Source of the DNA: an uncultured Helicobacteraceae bacterium
GTDB lineage: Bacteria > Campylobacterota > Campylobacteria > Campylobacterales > UBA6016
DNA length: 6,339 bases
Assembly: GCA_937973585.1 (NCBI GenBank)
Contig: CALJKN010000128.1
Location: forward strand, 1-6,339
Reading direction: 5' to 3'
In this document: positions 5,843-6,339 of the stretch, piece after piece
Position numbering within the stretch: the first letter of the stretch is position 1
How the letters are laid out: each line of letters opens with the position of its first letter
Notes under the pieces: generated by a model
What the model saw: only the letters and a program-made list of their open reading frames with translations
Databases searched by the model: none
What the model was told of the DNA's origin: nothing
Position numbers and translations under genes: made by a program

Positions 5843-6268
5843 ATGGATTTTTTGAATAGGCTAAAAGTGAAAACAGAAAACGGATTTGAGGCAATAGTCG
5901 AGGTGCTTAGGCTACTTTTTATTTTGATTATGACCGTGTATCTGTTTGATTGTCTGATAGGTCTTAGCAGCAAGATAGTTAGTTTGACGATAGCTCACGG
6001 AGCGCTTGATTTCCCGCAAATGAAAGTCATCTTGACCGATTCGCTATTTACGCTTATAGTGCTAGCCATTGTCAAAAGCCTCTTCATAAAAGATAGCTAT
6101 ATATACGCCGTTACTTTTTTAGAGGTCGGCTTTGTTGTCCTGATGAGAAAGTTGATTTTATTGGAAGTTGACCCTGACGATACTTGGCTCATGTTTGTAT
6201 TAGGGGTTGTGTCTGCACTGTTTTTCATAATGATAGTTTACGCTAATAAAACGAGAGTAAAAACATAG
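5843..6268 (+). CDS. PsiE-family-like four-helix membrane protein
   Basis: This 141-aa protein has four hydrophobic segments at about residues 22-42, 62-81, 86-104 and 114-134, separated by short charged turns, and is expected in the inner membrane. The pattern around FIKDSYIYAVTFLEVGFVVL (81-100) followed by MRKLILLE (101-108) matches the PsiE family (phosphate-starvation-inducible E) as I know it: a helix with a conserved Glu and then an Arg-Lys at the membrane border. The family's biochemical function is not established, and the name does not prove phosphate control; I see no clear Pho box upstream. The start is supported by AAGG 6 nt before the ATG. It is divergent from the 167-aa gene and a second gene follows 16 nt downstream on the same strand. 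Membrane topology is clear; family assignment is moderate. Confidence 0.75.
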   Translation: MDFLNRLKVKTENGFEAIVEVLRLLFILIMTVYLFDCLIGLSSKIVSLTIAHGALDFPQMKVILTDSLFTLIVLAIVKSLFIKDSYIYAVTFLEVGFVVLMRKLILLEVDPDDTWLMFVLGVVSALFFIMIVYANKTRVKT

Positions 6269-6284
6269 TAAAAGGCAAATATAT

Positions 6285-6339
6285 ATGTGGGCAAAAGAGT
6301 GTAAGTTTTTTGACGGCTTCGGAGAAGAGGAGCTACGGC
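6285..6339 (+). CDS. 5' end of an unidentified gene
   Basis: The ATG at 6285 opens a frame that runs to the window edge (18 complete codons, MWAKECKFFDGFGEEELR). AAAGG at 6271-6275 lies 9 nt before it, a reasonable ribosome binding site. It starts 16 nt after the PsiE-like gene on the same strand and is probably cotranscribed. Too little is present to name a family. Confidence 0.55.
   Translation, partial: MWAKECKFFDGFGEEELR

Overview
The window looks like a piece of a Campylobacterota (Epsilonproteobacteria) genome, or a contig binned as one. This rests on the AT-rich, T-tract-rich intergenic DNA, a promoter with a clear -10 TATAAT but no good -35, and the style of the proteins (RhlE helicase with a lysine-rich tail, small HTH protein, MBOAT/SGNH pair). 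No rRNA, tRNA or other phylogenetic marker is present, so the assignment is an inference of moderate strength.

Left part (1-2232, minus strand): an MBOAT-family membrane O-acyltransferase (AlgI/DltB type) is followed after 5 nt by a membrane-anchored SGNH-hydrolase-like protein. Together they resemble cell-surface polysaccharide O-acetylation modules. The SGNH reading frame changes identity: from about residue 186 to the window edge (bases 190 to 1) it reads in frame as the periplasmic part of an RND efflux transporter. This is either a real recombination junction or an assembly chimera, and it is the strongest anomaly in the window.

Middle part (2233-3851): a 192-bp divergent intergenic region carries an 11-bp perfect inverted repeat whose right arm reaches the start codon of a small HTH protein (plus strand). 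That gene converges on, and overlaps by 31 bp, a class II Fic-domain protein (minus strand) with an intact AMPylation motif, an in-cis inhibitory motif, a C-terminal winged helix, and a linker of three identical 12-bp tandem repeats.

Right-centre part (2859-5707, minus strand): an apparent operon of an unrecognised 167-aa protein, the DEAD-box RNA helicase RhlE, and Fic. The first two genes are separated by one base, with the helicase Shine-Dalgarno inside the end of the first gene. A TATAAT -10 element lies upstream of the first gene.

Right part (5843-6339, plus strand): a four-helix membrane protein of PsiE type, then the first 18 codons of an unidentified gene.

Every stretch longer than 300 bases is occupied by a gene. 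No RNA gene, CRISPR array, insertion sequence or convincing intrinsic terminator was seen.
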